Assembly: GCA_000955785.1 (NCBI GenBank)
Contig: JYOD01000083.1
Coordinates: 1-44,165, forward strand
Source: Burkholderiaceae bacterium 16
GTDB lineage: Bacteria; Pseudomonadota; Gammaproteobacteria; Burkholderiales; Burkholderiaceae
Length of the DNA: 44,165 nt
Direction of reading: 5' to 3'
Under the pieces are notes generated by a model. It made no database searches. It was not told the DNA's origin and saw only the letters and a list, made by a program, of their open reading frames with translations. Position numbers and translations under genes: made by a program. Shown piece by piece: positions 43,351 through 44,165 of the stretch. The number at the start of each line of letters is the position of its first letter. Position 1 is the first letter of the stretch.

Positions 43351-43668
43351 CTATTCACGCCTTACCAGTGAGATGTCCATGCTGCCGAAGGTGGCCAGGC
43401 GTTTGAGCTCGTCGCGGGCTTCCTGCAGCGTGTCGAACTTGTCGAGGAATTTCGAGGGCACGTAATTGATGGCCGGCGCCTGCCGGCTGGCGGCATCCTG
43501 GCTGGATTCCTCGATCACCTTCACCTTGACCGGGTACGCCATTTCGGCGATGACGAAGTGCGCGGTCTTGCGGCCGTAGAAGAGATAGTCGTATGCCTCG
43601 ACGGCCACCAGCCCCTCGACCAGTTCGGTCCTGAATTGCCCCGGTTTGCTGCTGAGTATCACGTACAT
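43351..43668 (-). CDS. Unknown 105-aa protein between two ferredoxins
   Basis: I do not recognise the family. The product has 105 residues, starts MYVILSSKPGQFRTELVEGL, and is rich in aromatic residues (VEAYDYLFYGRKTAHFVIAE). Its C-terminal half is helical and charged (FDTLQEARDELKRLATFGSM). There is no signal peptide, membrane helix or cysteine cluster. It lies between two [2Fe-2S] ferredoxin genes in one direction (27 and 70 bases away), so it probably belongs to the same electron-transfer system, perhaps as a binding or assembly factor. Confidence 0.75.
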   Translation of the reverse strand: MYVILSSKPGQFRTELVEGLVAVEAYDYLFYGRKTAHFVIAEMAYPVKVKVIEESSQDAASRQAPAINYVPSKFLDKFDTLQEARDELKRLATFGSMDISLVRRE

Positions 43669-43695
43669 GACTGCGCTGCCTGGTGGTTTCTGGTG

Positions 43696-44061
43696 TTACT
43701 GCGGACTGGCCGCGATGCCGGCTTGCGCAACGTTCGCTACGCTGCTCGCCGTGGCGTTCTCCACTGGCAACTCGTCCTGGCTGAGTTCGATGTCGTGCTC
43801 CAGCCAGATCTGGCAGGTCAGGCGATAGCCCTGTTCCAGCCGCTCGCCCAGTTGCTTCTTTTCCTTCCAGTTCGGCGGCGGCAGGTGCTCGCCGCCGGCG
43901 ATCACGCGGCAGGCGCACTTGGAGCATTTGCCCATGCCGCACTCGTAGCGCAGGTTCGGATAGGGAAACTGCTTGATCCCCGCGCGCACCACCAGGTTGG
44001 TGCTGGGCTTGACCTCGTCCTCGAAGGTCTGGCCGTTCTTGTGAAATACGACTTTCGGCAT
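43696..44061 (-). CDS. Plant-type [2Fe-2S] ferredoxin (first of pair)
   Basis: The 121-residue product starts at 44061 (MPKVVFHKNGQTFEDEVKPS) with GGAAA upstream; an earlier in-frame start at 44103 adds an unlike tail. The cluster ligands are C41, C46, C49 in ECGMGKCSKCACR, and C83 in YRLTCQIWL. After residue 100 there is a flexible tail (VENATASSVANVAQ). It is the first visible gene of a unit with the 105-aa protein and the second ferredoxin. No partner reductase or oxygenase is in the window. The remaining 104 bases to the right edge show only GC-rich sequence. Confidence 0.9.
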   Translation of the reverse strand: MPKVVFHKNGQTFEDEVKPSTNLVVRAGIKQFPYPNLRYECGMGKCSKCACRVIAGGEHLPPPNWKEKKQLGERLEQGYRLTCQIWLEHDIELSQDELPVENATASSVANVAQAGIAASPQ

Positions 44062-44165
44062 ACAACGTTTCCGCAAGCGGTCTGTGAGGGGCGGCCGGTG
44101 CAATGGGCCCGGCCGCGCTTTATTGCGCCCTCTGGCGGCCGCCTCAGGCGGCCATGCCGAGTTCA

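Noticed and set aside
44144..44165. Possible end of a further minus-strand gene (reads ELGMAA, stop) at the right edge
   Set aside because: Only six codons are visible; too short to support.

Overview
The window is a GC-rich (roughly 65%) chromosomal segment that looks like Cupriavidus/Ralstonia or a close Burkholderiaceae relative. The evidence is gene content: an intracellular PHB depolymerase with the C183-D355-H388 geometry of the Ralstonia eutropha enzyme, two orphan Bug/TctC-type binding proteins, four LysR regulators of types common in that family, a YeiH exporter beside a SorAB sulfite dehydrogenase, and an OpgC-like protein. No rRNA, tRNA, CRISPR array or intact insertion sequence was seen.

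Layout. (i) 1-1050: minus-strand pair of a universal-stress/hemerythrin-like fusion and the start of a BKACE enzyme. (ii) 1.2-4.7 kb: a MalT/AlkS-type LuxR regulator and a 110-aa protein of unknown function, bordered by G/C palindromes. (iii) 4.9-8.0 kb: minus-strand operon for a YeiH exporter, SorA and a diheme SorB. (iv) 8.4-10.1 kb: a Bug receptor and a DsbA/FrnE-like protein, with a clear intrinsic terminator. (v) 10.6-15.3 kb: an AlkK-like acyl-CoA synthetase, PhaZ, a Rieske ferredoxin and a CPA1 antiporter. (vi) 15.7-17.5 kb: a chemoreceptor with a structured leader. (vii) 17.9-22.7 kb: a tricarballylate cluster tcuR-tcuA-tcuB plus a Bug receptor. (viii) 22.8-30.0 kb: a minus-strand cluster (DUF2917, enoyl-CoA hydratase, TcuC-like symporter, CoA ligase, cysteine-less thiolase homologue, DUF35 protein) with a divergent LysR. 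(ix) 30.0-34.7 kb: a mosaic, partly decayed region with lipoproteins, a truncated filamentous-haemagglutinin secretion domain, a repeated fragment, a serine hydrolase and a broken duplicate of a lipoprotein gene. (x) 34.6-44.1 kb: an unknown 259-aa protein, OpgC-like protein, MFS transporter, LysR, gamma-glutamyltransferase-like hydrolase, a large carboxylate-type transporter, and two [2Fe-2S] ferredoxins flanking an unknown 105-aa protein.

How it fits together. Most modules are catabolic: sulfite detoxification and export, fatty-acid and PHB mobilisation, tricarballylate oxidation to cis-aconitate, and CoA-dependent breakdown of an unidentified acid. The two ideas most worth testing are these. 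First, a family of palindromes (core CCCCCC-AGCRGY-GGGGGG) lies upstream of the MalT-like regulator, between it and the 110-aa gene, and upstream of the acyl-CoA synthetase-phaZ pair, which suggests a small undescribed regulon. Second, a thiolase homologue lacking its nucleophilic cysteines is coupled to a DUF35 partner, which suggests a retro-aldolase rather than a thiolase. All functional calls come from reading motifs by eye; no database search was run.
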